From Janthinobacterium sp. PAMC25594 (GTDB lineage Bacteria > Pseudomonadota > Gammaproteobacteria > Burkholderiales > Burkholderiaceae_D), in contig NZ_CP080377.1 in the NCBI RefSeq assembly GCF_019443505.1, positions 6,076,001-6,140,000 on the forward strand: a stretch of DNA of 64,000 nucleotides, read 5' to 3'. The translations under genes and the position numbers were made by a program. This document shows, piece by piece, positions 38,472 to 48,908 of this stretch. Every line of letters starts with the position of its first letter. Position 1 is the stretch's first letter. Below the pieces are notes generated by a model, which saw only the letters and a list, made by a program, of their open reading frames with translations, was not told the DNA's origin and ran no database searches.

Positions 38472-40187
38472 TTAAAACTCTTCCCACTCGCCTTCGGCCG
38501 GCGCCGGCGCCTTGCCGCTCTTGCGCGTCACGGGCAGGCGCAGGGCAGGGGCCGAGGCCTTGCGGGCAGGCGCGGCCGGGGTTGCTGGCGCGGCCGGCGC
38601 GCTGCGCTGCGCCGCTTTCATGCTGAAACGGTCGGTCGCCGCCGCGTTGGCGTCCAGGCGGAACACGCTGACCACCTGCGCCAGTTCGCTCGCCTGTTCC
38701 TGCATCGCTTCGGCTGCGGCCGAGGCTTCTTCCACCAGCGCCGCATTTTGCTGGGTTACCTGGTCCATCTCGGAAATGGCCTGGTTGACTTGCTCGATGC
38801 CGGCGCTCTGCTCTTCGCTGGCGTTGCTGATCTCGCTCATGATGGAGGTGACGAAGCCGATGCTTTGCACGATTTCTTCCATCGTCTTGCCGGCCTTGTC
38901 GACCAGGTCCGTGCCCACGTCGACCTTTTGCACGGAGTCGTCGATCAAGCCCTTGATTTCTTTCGCCGCCGCCGCCGAGCGCTGCGCCAGGTTGCGCACC
39001 TCGGTTGCCACGACGGCGAAGCCGCGACCCTGTTCGCCGGCGCGGGCCGCTTCCACGGCCGCGTTCAGGGCCAGGATATTGGTCTGGAAGGCGATGCCGT
39101 CGATGACGGAAATGATGTCGACGATCTTCTTCGACGAGGTATTGATCTCGCCCATGGTGGCGACCACTTCGGCCACCACGGCGCCGCCGCGGCTGGCGAT
39201 GCCGGCCGCGTCGCCGGCCAGTTTACTGGCCTGGCGCGCGTTGTCGGCATTCTGTTTCACGGTCGAGGTCAATTCTTCCATCGACGAGGCCGTTTCTTCC
39301 AGCGAGCTGGCTTGCTGTTCCGTGCGCGACGACAGGTCCTGGTTGCCGGCGGCAATTTCCGCGGACGCCGTGGCGATGGTGTCGGTGCCGCTGCGTACCT
39401 GGCCGACGATGCCGACCAGGCTGTCGTTCATGGTTTTCAGTGCATGCATCAGCTGGCCCGTTTCATCGCGGCCCTGCACCGTGATGACACTGCTCAGGTC
39501 GCCCGCTGCCACGGTTTCCGCGACTTTCACGGCGGCGCGGATGGGGCCGGTGATCGAACGCGTGATCCACCAGGCGAAACCGATGCCCATCAGCACGGCC
39601 AGCACGCCCATGGTGATCAGGAAGATGCGGGTGCTGCTGTAGGCCTCGATGATGCTGTTGCCGACGCCGTCGGCCGCCTTGATCTGCATGCCGGCAAAGC
39701 GTTTTACTTCGGCCAGGTAAGCCACGGTGATCGGCGCGACTTCCTTCTCGAACACTTCCTTGGCACCCGCCACGTCGCCGTCGGCCTTCATCTTGAAGGC
39801 GCGTGCGCGCGTCGTCACATAATCGGTGCGCACCTTGCGCACGACCTTGAACTGCTCGATCACGGCAGGGTTGAGCAGCGAGGCGATGATGTCGTCCTGC
39901 AGCTTGCTGGAGCGGTCCGCATCGACTTTCAAGTCTGCCTCGATCTTGGCGCGCACGACAGGATCGGTGATTTCAAACGAGGCCACGCCGCGCACGCTGT
40001 TCAATTCAATGATCTTCGACCATTCGGCCACCATGCGCTGGTTCTTGATGCTGGTATTGATGAGGCGGTAGGTCAGGTCGCTGGCCGTTTGCATGCGCAC
40101 CAGGGCGGTGATGGTCAAGGCGGCAAGCAACAGCAATACGACAGCAAAGCCGACGCCAAGGCGGCTGCCGATGTTCAGGTTTTTCAT
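38472..40187 (-). CDS. Methyl-accepting chemotaxis protein with CheR-docking tail
   Basis: 571 residues: TM1 about 10-30, a four-helix-bundle periplasmic ligand domain (about 31-187), TM2 about 188-208, HAMP, then the signalling domain with the conserved hairpin tip [38 protein letters not shown]. The methylation helices are rich in EEXXS/A patterns ([16 protein letters not shown]). The protein ends EWEEF, which fits the xWxxF pentapeptide that tethers CheR and CheB. The ligand is unknown. Confidence 0.95.
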   Translation of the reverse strand: MKNLNIGSRLGVGFAVVLLLLAALTITALVRMQTASDLTYRLINTSIKNQRMVAEWSKIIELNSVRGVASFEITDPVVRAKIEADLKVDADRSSKLQDDIIASLLNPAVIEQFKVVRKVRTDYVTTRARAFKMKADGDVAGAKEVFEKEVAPITVAYLAEVKRFAGMQIKAADGVGNSIIEAYSSTRIFLITMGVLAVLMGIGFAWWITRSITGPIRAAVKVAETVAAGDLSSVITVQGRDETGQLMHALKTMNDSLVGIVGQVRSGTDTIATASAEIAAGNQDLSSRTEQQASSLEETASSMEELTSTVKQNADNARQASKLAGDAAGIASRGGAVVAEVVATMGEINTSSKKIVDIISVIDGIAFQTNILALNAAVEAARAGEQGRGFAVVATEVRNLAQRSAAAAKEIKGLIDDSVQKVDVGTDLVDKAGKTMEEIVQSIGFVTSIMSEISNASEEQSAGIEQVNQAISEMDQVTQQNAALVEEASAAAEAMQEQASELAQVVSVFRLDANAAATDRFSMKAAQRSAPAAPATPAAPARKASAPALRLPVTRKSGKAPAPAEGEWEEF

Positions 40188-40568
40188 GTAATTCCTAACA
40201 ATTTAATAGTCATGATCGCCGCCGCCAGCAGGGGCGGACAGGCGCCGCAAGGCGCAGGGGATCGGGGTCTTCGGGTGCCGCGTGATTGCATTGCGGCGCG
40301 CCGCGCTGTGCACGGCGTTGGAGGTAAAGCAAGGGGTGTGGCGGCCTGGGATGCCGCTAACCAGCAACCGCAAGTATAGCATTGACGCACGGAAATAGTT
40401 TTTTACGGCAATTTTAATTACTTATTGATATTAACTCATTGTTGCTTTTTTACATCAAGTACCTGATTCATAAGTACTATCACTTACATTTCGCCTTACT
40501 TTTCGCCGCGCCGGCTGATAAAATACTAATGATAATCATTCGTATTAAATAATCGACCAGGGAATTGT
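40188..40568. other. Intergenic region between divergent chemoreceptor and siderophore-receptor genes
   Basis: GC-rich next to the chemoreceptor and AT-rich from about 40380 onward. The only clear site is the Fur box at 40525. No gene is seen. Confidence 0.6.
40525..40543 (+). promoter_or_regulatory. Fur box upstream of the TonB receptor
   Basis: ACTAATGATAATCATTCGT shares the central 14-base core TAATGATAATCATT with the 19-bp Fur consensus. It is centred about 35 bp before the start codon, suited to iron-dependent repression. Confidence 0.85.
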
Positions 40569-42719
40569 ATGCAGCAACAGCGCAAGCCAGGATGTAAACC
40601 GATCACCATCGCCGTACTGGGCGCCTTGACCTTTGGCGCCACGCCATTGGCGGCCTGGGCACAGGAAAGCTTGCCCGCCGTCACCGTGACGGCGTCGAAG
40701 GACAACAATGGCTATGTCGCCGCCACGTCCGCCAGCGGTACCAAGACGGAAATGGCCCTGCGCGACGTGCCGCAGACGATCAACGTGGTGCCGGCCGCCG
40801 TCATCCGCGACCAGAACGCCATGTCGATCCAGGACATCATGAAGAACATCCCCGGCGTGGGCTTGTCCACCGGCGATGGCCAGCGCGACCAGGTGTTCAT
40901 CCGCGGCTTCACGGCCATCGGCGACCAGTTCGTCGACGGCTTCCGCGATGACGCCCTGTATTTCCGCGACCTGTCGAATGTGGAGCGACTGGAAGTGATC
41001 AAGGGGCCGGCCGCCGTGCTGTACGGCCGCGGCTCCTCGGGCGGCCTGGTGAACCGCATCACCAAAAAGCCCGGCATCGATATCACGGACGTGGCCCTGA
41101 GCCTGACGAATACAAAAGGGCGCCGCGGCGAAGTCGACGTGGGCAGAGTGGGCGAGACGGTGGACTGGCGCGTCACGGGCGCGCGCGAAGTGTCCGACAG
41201 CTACCGCGACCAGCAATTCATCAACCGCACGGCGATCGCGCCTTCCGTGGCCATCCGCCTGTCGAGCGCGACGAAACTGCTGCTGCAGGGCGACTATCTG
41301 GAAGACCGCCGCCTGACGGACTTCGGCATCCCGTCCTGGCATGGCCGTCCCGTCGCCGTCGATGCGGGCACCTATTATGGCGCCGCCAACGCCCGCGATG
41401 CGGACTTCAGCCAGTCGCGCGTGGTCTCCACGGCCGCCACCCTGACGCACAAGTTCAGCGAGTCCTTGTCGTTGCGCAATGCCTTCCGCTATTACGATTA
41501 CCACCTGGACCGCAACAACACGAATATTTCCGGCAACGTCAACGAAGTCAAAGGCACGATGAACCTCGGTCACGCCAAGCTGAACCGCGACGAGAGCGGC
41601 TGGTTCAACCAGACGGAACTGACGCAAAAACTGGTCACGGGCAGCCTGCGCCACGAAGTGCTGTACGGCGCCGAGTTCGGCAAGCAAAACAAGGATGCCA
41701 ACAGCTGGGCTTCGACCGTGGTGGCGACGAATGTGTCGATCTTCAATCCTGTCCTGCCCGTCGTCGATCGCAGCAAACTGGGCGCGCGCAGCGATACCTT
41801 CGGTACCTACGACACGGCCGCCGCCTACGTGCAGGATGCCATTGCGTTCAGCGACGAGTGGAAGGCGCTGGCCGGCCTGCGCTACGACCGGTATAAACAG
41901 CAGTCGCGCCTGGCCAATGCGCTTGGTGTGACGACGGCGGACCTGTCACGCACGGATGCGGCCTACAGCCCCCGCGCCGGCCTCGTCTGGCAACCGGGCG
42001 CGACGCAGTCGTACTACGCGTCGTGGAGCCGCTCGTTCCAGCCCAGTGGCGAGAATTTCGCCCTGGCCGCGAATAACGCCGACCTGGCGCCGGAAACCAC
42101 GCGCAACACGGAAGTGGGCGCCAAGTACGAGCTGTGGGGCGGCCGCGCGAATGCCACCGTGTCGCTGTTCCGCCTGGAGCGCGACAACATCAAGACCAGC
42201 GACCCCATCACGAACCGCATCGTGCCCGTCGGCACGCAGCGCACGGACGGCCTGGAACTGACCTTCAACGCGGACTTGCATGACGGCTGGAAAATGATGG
42301 CCGGCTATGCTTGGCTGGACGCCACCATCACCGACTCCATCGCCGTCGACAAGAGCGTCAATGTGCCGGGCGGCATCATTGCCAGAGAAGTGCCGGTCAA
42401 AGGCAAGCGCGCCACCCTGACCGCGCGCAACACGGCCAATCTGTGGCTGACGAAAGACCTGGGCCACGGCTTCACGGTGGGCGGCGGCGCGAATGCCGTC
42501 GGCAGCCGTTTCGCCAATCCGGGCAACACGGTGGTCTTGCCCGGCTACGTGACGGCCGACGCCATGGCCGCATACCGCACGGGCCGCTATGAAGTGCAGT
42601 TGAACGTCAACAATATCGGCGACACGCGCTACATCGTGTCGGGCCACGGTTCCAGCCCGAACCTGAGCTTGCCGGGTGCGCCGCGCAACGTGGCGCTGAC
42701 CTTGCGCTACAGCCTGTAA
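40569..42719 (+). CDS. TonB-dependent catecholate-type siderophore receptor
   Basis: 716 residues. The signal peptide ends near residue 35 (AWAQ). The plug domain holds LPAVTVTASKD (TonB box region), QDIMKNIPGVGLS, FIRGF and ERLEVIKGPAAVLYGRGSSGGLVNRITKKP. The barrel ends NVALTLRYSL with a terminal hydrophobic residue. It most resembles Fiu-type receptors for catecholate siderophores, but the ligand is an inference. The upstream Fur box indicates induction under iron limitation. It is monocistronic with a terminator behind it. Confidence 0.92.
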   Translation: MQQQRKPGCKPITIAVLGALTFGATPLAAWAQESLPAVTVTASKDNNGYVAATSASGTKTEMALRDVPQTINVVPAAVIRDQNAMSIQDIMKNIPGVGLSTGDGQRDQVFIRGFTAIGDQFVDGFRDDALYFRDLSNVERLEVIKGPAAVLYGRGSSGGLVNRITKKPGIDITDVALSLTNTKGRRGEVDVGRVGETVDWRVTGAREVSDSYRDQQFINRTAIAPSVAIRLSSATKLLLQGDYLEDRRLTDFGIPSWHGRPVAVDAGTYYGAANARDADFSQSRVVSTAATLTHKFSESLSLRNAFRYYDYHLDRNNTNISGNVNEVKGTMNLGHAKLNRDESGWFNQTELTQKLVTGSLRHEVLYGAEFGKQNKDANSWASTVVATNVSIFNPVLPVVDRSKLGARSDTFGTYDTAAAYVQDAIAFSDEWKALAGLRYDRYKQQSRLANALGVTTADLSRTDAAYSPRAGLVWQPGATQSYYASWSRSFQPSGENFALAANNADLAPETTRNTEVGAKYELWGGRANATVSLFRLERDNIKTSDPITNRIVPVGTQRTDGLELTFNADLHDGWKMMAGYAWLDATITDSIAVDKSVNVPGGIIAREVPVKGKRATLTARNTANLWLTKDLGHGFTVGGGANAVGSRFANPGNTVVLPGYVTADAMAAYRTGRYEVQLNVNNIGDTRYIVSGHGSSPNLSLPGAPRNVALTLRYSL

Positions 42720-42743
42720 ATTAGCTTGCAAGTTCGGTCTCGC

Positions 42744-42779
42744 CCATGAAAAACCCGCTTGCGAGCAGGTTTTTCATGG
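42744..42779 (+). terminator. Terminator after the siderophore receptor
   Basis: 12-bp arms CCATGAAAAACC and GGTTTTTCATGG around a GC-rich inner loop. The T-run is inside the stem rather than after it. Confidence 0.7.
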
Positions 42780-42904
42780 CGGGAGCTACGTCGGGCAGGC
42801 TGGGATTGTTTAGAGGAACTATTCAGTACCGCTCAAATAATGTTGACTATGTGCAATTTTCTCCGGCGGACTGAGCCTTGATGAGGTTTGAGGGGTAAAA
42901 TACT

Positions 42905-42973
42905 GTCATACGGCATAGGCATGGTGCTTATATCTTGGTGATATGACACTACCACGACGCCGTATGACTTTTT
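42905..42973 (+). promoter_or_regulatory. Structured leader or attenuator-like hairpin before fdnG
   Basis: Perfect 10-bp arms GTCATACGGC (42905-42914) and GCCGTATGAC (42959-42968) enclose 44 nt with a nested stem (ATATC-TTGGT-GATAT, extended by GTG/CAC). TTTTT follows at once, giving the look of an intrinsic terminator 27 bp before the fdnG ATG. TAAAAT at 42896-42901 is the best -10 candidate; initiation there would fall at the start of the left arm, so it is not certain that the full hairpin is transcribed. It may instead be an operator. Confidence 0.5.
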
Positions 42974-43000
42974 ATTTACTCACATCATAGAGGCCTGAAT

Positions 43001-46000
43001 ATGGTTCAGATGTCCAGGCGCCAGTTCCTTCGGGTAACTGGCGCGACCATTGCTGGTTCCAGCCTCGCCCTGCTCGGTTTCGCACCGGGCCAGGCGATGG
43101 CGGAAGTGCGGCAATACAAGCTGTCTCGCACCACCGAGACACGCAATACCTGTCCTTACTGTTCGGTAGGATGTGGCGTCCTGCTGTATGGTCTGGGCGA
43201 CGGTGCGAAAAATGCCGTCTCCAGCATCATCCACGTGGAAGGCGATGCCGATCATCCGGTGAACCGCGGCACCCTGTGCCCGAAAGGCGCCAGCCTGGTC
43301 GACTTCATCCACAGCCCGAACCGCCTGAAAGTGCCCGAATACCGCGCGCCGGGCGGCACGGAATGGCAACCGATCTCCTGGGATGTGGCGCTCGACAAGA
43401 TCGCGCGCCTGATGAAGGATGACCGCGACGCCAACCTGATCGAAAAGAATGCCGACGGCAAGACCGTCAACCGCTGGCTCTCCACCGGCATGCTGGCCGC
43501 GTCCGCCGGCAGCAACGAGGTCGGGTATCTGACCCACAAGACAGTGCGCAGCATGGGAATGCTGACCTTTGATAATCAGGCGCGTGTATGACACGGACCG
43601 ACGGTGGCAGGTCTTGCCCCGACGTTTGGCCGTGGCGCGATGACGAATCATTGGGTCGATATCAAGAATGCCGATGTGATTTTGGTCATGGGCGGCAATG
43701 CAGCAGAAGCACATCCTTGCGGATTCAAATGGGTCACGGAAGCGAAGGCGCATAACAAGGCCAAGCTGATCGTTGTCGATCCGCGTTTTACCCGTACCGC
43801 ATCCGTGGCGGATTACTACTGCGCCACGCGTACCGGCACGGACATCGTCTTCCTCGGCGCGATCATCAATTATCTGCTGACGAACGACAAGATCCAGCAT
43901 GAGTACGTGCGCAACTACACGGACATGCCCTTCATCGTGCGCGAAGACTATGCGTTCGAAGATGGCCTGTTTTCGGGTTTCGACAAGGAAAAAGGCAAGT
44001 ACACCGACAAGGCCACCTGGGATTACGAGATCGGCGACGACGGCTATGCCAAGGTCGACCCGACCCTGGAACACCCGCGCTGCGTCTACCAGATGATGAA
44101 GAAGCACTACTCACGTTACACGACCGAAATGGTCGAACGGACGTGCGGCGTGTCGCCCGACAAGTTCCACAAGGTGGCGGAAGCCCTGGCTTCGACCGCC
44201 GTGCCGGGACGCGCCGGCACCATCCTGTACGCGCTGGGCTGGACGCACCACTCGACGGGCGCGCAAACCATCCGCACGGGCGCCATGGTGCAGTTGCTGT
44301 TGGGTAACATGGGTATCGCGGGCGGCGGCATGAACGCCTTGCGCGGCCACTCGAACATCCAGGGCTTGACCGACCTGGGCCTGATGTCGAACCTGTTGCC
44401 GGGTTACATGACCCTGCCCAACGAGGGCGAGCAGGATTTCGATGCGTATATCGCTGCGCGCGCCACCAAGCCGCTGCGGCCGAACCAGCTCAGCTACTGG
44501 AGCAATTACCGCAAGTTCCACGTCAGCTTCATGAAGACGTGGTGGGGTGATTTCGCCACGGCCGAGAACAATTACGCCTTCGATTACCTGCCGAAACTCG
44601 ACAAGCCGTATGACTTGATGCAAGCCATCGAGAACATGCACCAAGGCAAGATGACGGGCTATATCTGCCAGGGCTTCAATGTGCTGGCGTCCGCGCCGAA
44701 CAAGCAGAAGGTCACGGAAGCGCTGTCGAAGCTGAAGTTCCTCGTCATCATGGACCCGCTGGCCGTGGAAACGGGCGAATTCTGGAAGCCGCACGGGCAA
44801 TACCATGAAGTCGATCCCACCAAGATCATGACGGAAGTGTTCCGCTTGCCGACCAGCTGCTTCGCCGAAGAACGCGGTTCGCTGGTGAGCTCTTCGCGCG
44901 TGCTGCAGTGGCACTGGCAGGCGGCCGAACCGCCGGGCCAGGCGCGCAGCGACCTGGAAATCATGTCGGGCCTGTTCTTGCGCATGCGCAGCATGTACAA
45001 GAAAGAGGGCGGCAAGTTCCCCGATCCTATACTCAACCTGACGTGGAATTATGCGCAGCCGGAGAACCCGCAGCCGGAAGAAATCGCCCGCGAATTCAAC
45101 GGCAAGGCGCTGGCCGACTTGTACGATCCGAAGGACGCGACCAAGCTGCTGGTGAAAAAGGGCGAGCAGCTGGCCTCGTTTGCGCAATTGCGCGACGACG
45201 GCACCACCACCAGCGGTTGCTGGATCTTCGCCGGCAGCTGGACGCAGGCGGGCAACCAGATGGGACGGCGCGACAATAGCGACCCGACCGGCATCGGCCA
45301 GACCCTGGGCTGGGCCTGGGCGTGGCCGGCGAACCGCCGCGTGCTGTACAACCGCGCTTCATGCGACTTGAAGGGCAAGCCGTTCGATCCGACGCGCAAG
45401 TTGATCGAATGGAATGGCACCAACTGGAGCGGGGCCGATATTCCCGACTTCAAGGTCGACGAACCGCCGGAAAACGGCATGGGTCCGTTCATCATGCTGG
45501 GCGAAGGCGTGGCGCGCTTCTTTGCGCGCGGCGCCATGGCCGAAGGACCGTTCCCCGAGCATTACGAGCCGTTCGAAAATCCGCTGGGCTACAACCCCAT
45601 GCATCCGAAAAACCCGCAGGCGACCAGCAATCCGGCCGCGCGCGTGTTCGCCGATGACCGGAAAATGTTCGGCACGCATGAGGAATATCCGCATGTGGCG
45701 ACCAGCTACCGCCTGACCGAGCATTTCCATTACTGGACCAAGCATGCGCGCCTGAATGCCATCATCCAGCCGCAGCAATTCGTTGAAATCGGCGAAGAGC
45801 TGGCCAAGAGCATCGGCGTCGTTGCTGGCGGTGAAGTGCGCGTCAGTTCCAAACGGGGGCACATCATCGCCAAGGCCGTGGTTACCAAGCGCATCAAGGC
45901 GTTGATGATCGAGGGCAAGCAGGTGCATACCGTGGGCCTGCCGCTGCACTGGGGCTTTACGGGCGTGGCCAAGCCGGGGTATCTGATCAATACCCTGACA

Positions 46001-46072
46001 CCGGGCGTGGGGGATGCGAATTCGCAAACGCCGGAATTCAAGTCCTTCCTCGTGAAGGTGGAAAAAGCATGA
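43001..46072 (+). CDS. fdnG: Formate dehydrogenase-N alpha subunit, selenoprotein (in-frame UGA = Sec at residue 197)
   Basis: 1023 residues when TGA at 43589-43591 is read as selenocysteine. The context [26 protein letters not shown] is colinear with E. coli FdnG, where Sec is residue 196. A Tat signal ([10 protein letters not shown]) exports the folded enzyme. A [4Fe-4S] motif follows ([16 protein letters not shown]), then bis-MGD domains through to [25 protein letters not shown]. It oxidises formate to CO2 in the periplasm and passes electrons to FdnH. The SECIS hairpin, selA, selB and selC are nearby, which supports true Sec decoding and not a broken gene. Confidence 0.96.
43589..43620 (+). 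promoter_or_regulatory. Sec UGA codon and bacterial SECIS element
   Basis: TGA is followed by CACGGACCGACGG, then a hairpin GGCA-GGTCT-TGCC at 43606-43618. The loop GGTCT and its distance of about 20 nt from the UGA match the E. coli fdnG/fdhF SECIS, which SelB binds. Confidence 0.9.
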
Positions 46073-46085
46073 TGGGAGCTCAATA

Positions 46086-47006
46086 ATGGCACTGCAATCC
46101 TTAGATATCCGGCGCCTGTCGGCGACCACGGTGACACCGCCGCAAGCGCGCAGCCCGGTGACGGGCACCGTGGCCAAGCTGATCGATGTGTCGAAATGCA
46201 TCGGCTGCAAGGCTTGCCAGACGGCGTGCATGGAATGGAACGACTTGCGCGACGAAGTCGGTGAAAACCATGGCACCTATGATAATCCGACGGACCTGAC
46301 GCCGCAATCGTGGACGGTGATGCGTTTTGCCGAACACGAAGACAACGACGGCAACCTCGAGTGGCTGATCCGCAAGGATGGCTGCATGCACTGCGAGGAC
46401 CCGGGCTGTTTGAAAGCCTGTCCGGCGCCGGGCGCCATCGTGCAGTACACGAATGGCATCGTGGATTTCCACCAGGAAAACTGCATCGGCTGCGGCTACT
46501 GCGTGGCCGGCTGTCCTTTCGACGTGCCCCGCATTTCGAAAAAGGACGACCGCGCCTACAAGTGCACCTTGTGCTCGGACCGCGTGGCCGTGGGCCAGGA
46601 ACCGGCCTGCGTGAAAACCTGCCCGACGGGCGCCATTCTCTTCGGCACCAAGGAAGACATGAAGGTGCATGCGGAAGAACGCATCGTCGACCTGAAGTCG
46701 CGCGGTTTCGAGAACGCGGGCCTGTACGATCCGCTGGGCGTGGGCGGCACGCACGTGATGTACGTGCTGCACCATGCCGACAAGCCGAAGCTGTATTCGA
46801 ACTTGCCGGAACGCCCGCGCATCAGCCCGATGGTGGGCTTCTGGAAGGGCTGGTCCAAGCCGCTGGCGGTGGCCGGCATGGCTGCCACGGCACTGGCAGG
46901 CTTCTTCCATTACACGCGTGTCGGTCCGAACGAAGTGAACAAGGACGAAGAGCACGAAGCCTTGGAAGAGGCCAGGCGCATCCGGGAGGAACAGCATGAA
47001 GCATAG
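46086..47006 (+). CDS. fdnH: Formate dehydrogenase-N beta subunit (iron-sulfur)
   Basis: 306 residues with four [4Fe-4S] clusters by Cys pattern ([42 protein letters not shown] followed by CVKTC). A single membrane segment near the C-terminus (about 255-275) anchors it facing the periplasm. It relays electrons from FdnG to the cytochrome b subunit. It lies 13 bp after fdnG and overlaps fdnI by 11 bp. Confidence 0.96.
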   Translation: MALQSLDIRRLSATTVTPPQARSPVTGTVAKLIDVSKCIGCKACQTACMEWNDLRDEVGENHGTYDNPTDLTPQSWTVMRFAEHEDNDGNLEWLIRKDGCMHCEDPGCLKACPAPGAIVQYTNGIVDFHQENCIGCGYCVAGCPFDVPRISKKDDRAYKCTLCSDRVAVGQEPACVKTCPTGAILFGTKEDMKVHAEERIVDLKSRGFENAGLYDPLGVGGTHVMYVLHHADKPKLYSNLPERPRISPMVGFWKGWSKPLAVAGMAATALAGFFHYTRVGPNEVNKDEEHEALEEARRIREEQHEA

Positions 47007-47667
47007 TGACCTTCACGATGGCAAGCTGCGCGACAAGGATGGCAATCCCTTGATCGAACGCTACAACCCGAACGAGCGCACGAATCACTGGGTGACCGCC
47101 ATCACCTTCGTCATGCTGGCGCTGTCCGGCCTGGCCATGTTCCATCCTTCGATGGCGTGGCTGGCGAACCTGTTTGGCGGCGGGCAATGGACGCGCATCC
47201 TGCATCCGTTTGCCGGCCTGGTGATGTTTGTCTCGTTCGCGATCCTGGTGGTGCGCTTCTGGCACCACAACAAGTTCGAGGACGGCGACAAACAGTGGCT
47301 GAAACAGATGGATGACGTGCTCAACAACCGCGAAGACAAGCTGCCGAAGATCGGCAAATACAATGCCGGCCAGAAGATCCTGTTCTTCGCGCTGCTGGCC
47401 AGCATGATCGGCTTGCTGCTGTCGGGCATCGTGATCTGGCGCGCGTATTTCGCGTTCTATTTCCCGATCGACGTGGTGCGCTTTGCCGCCTTGCTGCATG
47501 CCGGTTGTGCGTTTGCCATCATCTGCGCCATCATCGTGCACATCTACGCGGCGATCTGGGTCAAGGGCTCGATCGGCGCCATGGTGCGCGGCACCGTCAC
47601 CTACGGCTGGGCGCGCAAGCACCATCCGAAGTGGTTTGAAGCGGTGATCCGTCATACGGAAAAGTAA
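46996..47667 (+). CDS. fdnI: Formate dehydrogenase-N gamma subunit (cytochrome b556)
   Basis: 223 residues with four membrane segments. Heme-ligand histidines are expected in [33 protein letters not shown] and VHIYAAIW. It passes electrons to the quinone pool. The ATG lies 11 bp inside the end of fdnH, so translation is coupled. Confidence 0.95.
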   Translation: MKHSDLHDGKLRDKDGNPLIERYNPNERTNHWVTAITFVMLALSGLAMFHPSMAWLANLFGGGQWTRILHPFAGLVMFVSFAILVVRFWHHNKFEDGDKQWLKQMDDVLNNREDKLPKIGKYNAGQKILFFALLASMIGLLLSGIVIWRAYFAFYFPIDVVRFAALLHAGCAFAIICAIIVHIYAAIWVKGSIGAMVRGTVTYGWARKHHPKWFEAVIRHTEK

Positions 47668-47679
47668 GCAGAAGGGTAG

Positions 47680-47705
47680 GTCGGCTTAGCTTCGCGTAAG
47701 CCGAC
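47680..47705. repeat. REP-like palindrome after fdnI
   Basis: Arms GTCGGCTTA and TAAGCCGAC with an 8-nt loop containing TTCG. It resembles the short GTCGG-TTA palindromes scattered between genes in many Proteobacteria. It lies between fdnI and fdhE. Confidence 0.7.
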
Positions 47706-47852
47706 ATGCTCCGCCGCCGGCGTTTTTCTCTGCCAGCGACAGCCAGGGCCAGTCCCCCAGGACTGGCCCCTTTCTTTTTATCGATTAAAATACTTTTACA
47801 GCACAGCCAACTCCGCTGGCTCTGCCTTGCTTTTTTTGATGGGAAAACTCCA

Positions 47853-48908
47853 TTGGTACAACGCATTCTTCAGCCAGGCGAAATCGAAGGCCTGGACCAC
47901 AACGCGATTCCGCGCCTGCTGCTGCCGCAGCCTGACAGCCTGTTCAAGGCGCGCGCCTTGCGCTTGCGCGAACTGGCGCAGGGCAAGATCAAGGGCATCC
48001 CCGTCGACGCGGGCATGCAGGGTTACCTGGTGCTGATGGCCGCGCTGGCCGACGCGCAGGCCGCCGTGGTGGGAAAACTGGCGCCCGGCGCCGTGCCCGC
48101 CGCCGACCCCGACGCGCTGCGCCGCGCGATGCAGCACCGCATGCCCGTGTTGCCCGTGAATGGCGCCCGTCCGCCCGTCTGGCGCGACATCTTTGCCAGC
48201 CTGCTCGATGAATTGGCCGCCACGGCGGCCAGCCAGCCGGCATTATCGGGCGGCCTGACCCAGGTGCTGGCCCAGCTGCGCGCGCTCGACGCGCCAGCGC
48301 TGGACGCCTGCGCCGATGCCGTGCTCGATGAAAACGGCGACAACCTCAATCCCATGCACGCGCCGTTCGTCGCCGCCGCGCTGCAGATTTTATGGTCGGT
48401 GTCGGCCAGCGAACTGCGCGCCGCGCGCGTGCCGGACCTGGAAACGGGCACCCTGTGCCCCGTCTGCGGTTCGCATCCCGTCGCCAGCGTGATCCGCATC
48501 GGCGGCCAGTCGCAGGGCTACCGCTATCTGCACTGCGGCATTTGCGAAAGCGAATGGCATATGGTGCGCGTGAAGTGCTCGACCTGCGAACAGAATGGCA
48601 AGATCGCCTACCAGGGCCTGGACGCGGCCGACGCAAAGCCGTTCGACCCCGTGGCGGCCAAGGACGACAAATTGCCCAACAAGGCGAATGATCCTAAAAA
48701 AGTGGCGCGCGCGGAAACCTGCGACGATTGCCATACCTATCGCAAAGTCTTCAACCAGGAACACGATTACAACGTCGAGCCGCTGGCCGACGACCTGGCC
48801 AGCCTGATGCTCGACCTGCTGGTGGGCGAAGCGGGCTACCAGCGCGCCAGCGGCAATCCGCTGCTGTGGCTGGGGAAGAACGACAGCGGCGAGGGCCAGC
48901 CAGCATGA
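47853..48908 (+). CDS. fdhE: Formate dehydrogenase accessory protein FdhE
   Basis: 351 residues from TTG 47853 (read [25 protein letters not shown]). An ATG at 47706 is in frame, but the added 49 residues have no family character and overlap the region behind the REP-like palindrome. Four CxxC pairs (CPVCG, CGIC, CSTC, CDDC) form the rubredoxin-like iron site of FdhE. The protein is needed for maturation of formate dehydrogenases. The stop overlaps the selA start (ATGA), so translation is coupled. Confidence 0.9.
   Translation: MVQRILQPGEIEGLDHNAIPRLLLPQPDSLFKARALRLRELAQGKIKGIPVDAGMQGYLVLMAALADAQAAVVGKLAPGAVPAADPDALRRAMQHRMPVLPVNGARPPVWRDIFASLLDELAATAASQPALSGGLTQVLAQLRALDAPALDACADAVLDENGDNLNPMHAPFVAAALQILWSVSASELRAARVPDLETGTLCPVCGSHPVASVIRIGGQSQGYRYLHCGICESEWHMVRVKCSTCEQNGKIAYQGLDAADAKPFDPVAAKDDKLPNKANDPKKVARAETCDDCHTYRKVFNQEHDYNVEPLADDLASLMLDLLVGEAGYQRASGNPLLWLGKNDSGEGQPA

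Noticed and set aside
42878..42891. Possible FNR box (TTGATGAGGTTTGA) before fdnG
   Set aside because: Only the left half-site matches TTGAT; the right half does not match ATCAA, so it is not reported as a site.
43589..43603. Apparent nonsense mutation splitting fdnG into two frames
   Set aside because: The TGA stands at the Sec position of FdnG, a SECIS hairpin follows, and selA, selB and selC are nearby; reading through gives one colinear protein.
47706..47852. 49-residue N-terminal extension of FdhE from ATG 47706
   Set aside because: The added stretch has no similarity to the FdhE N-terminus and reads like translated intergenic sequence; TTG 47853 fits the family start.
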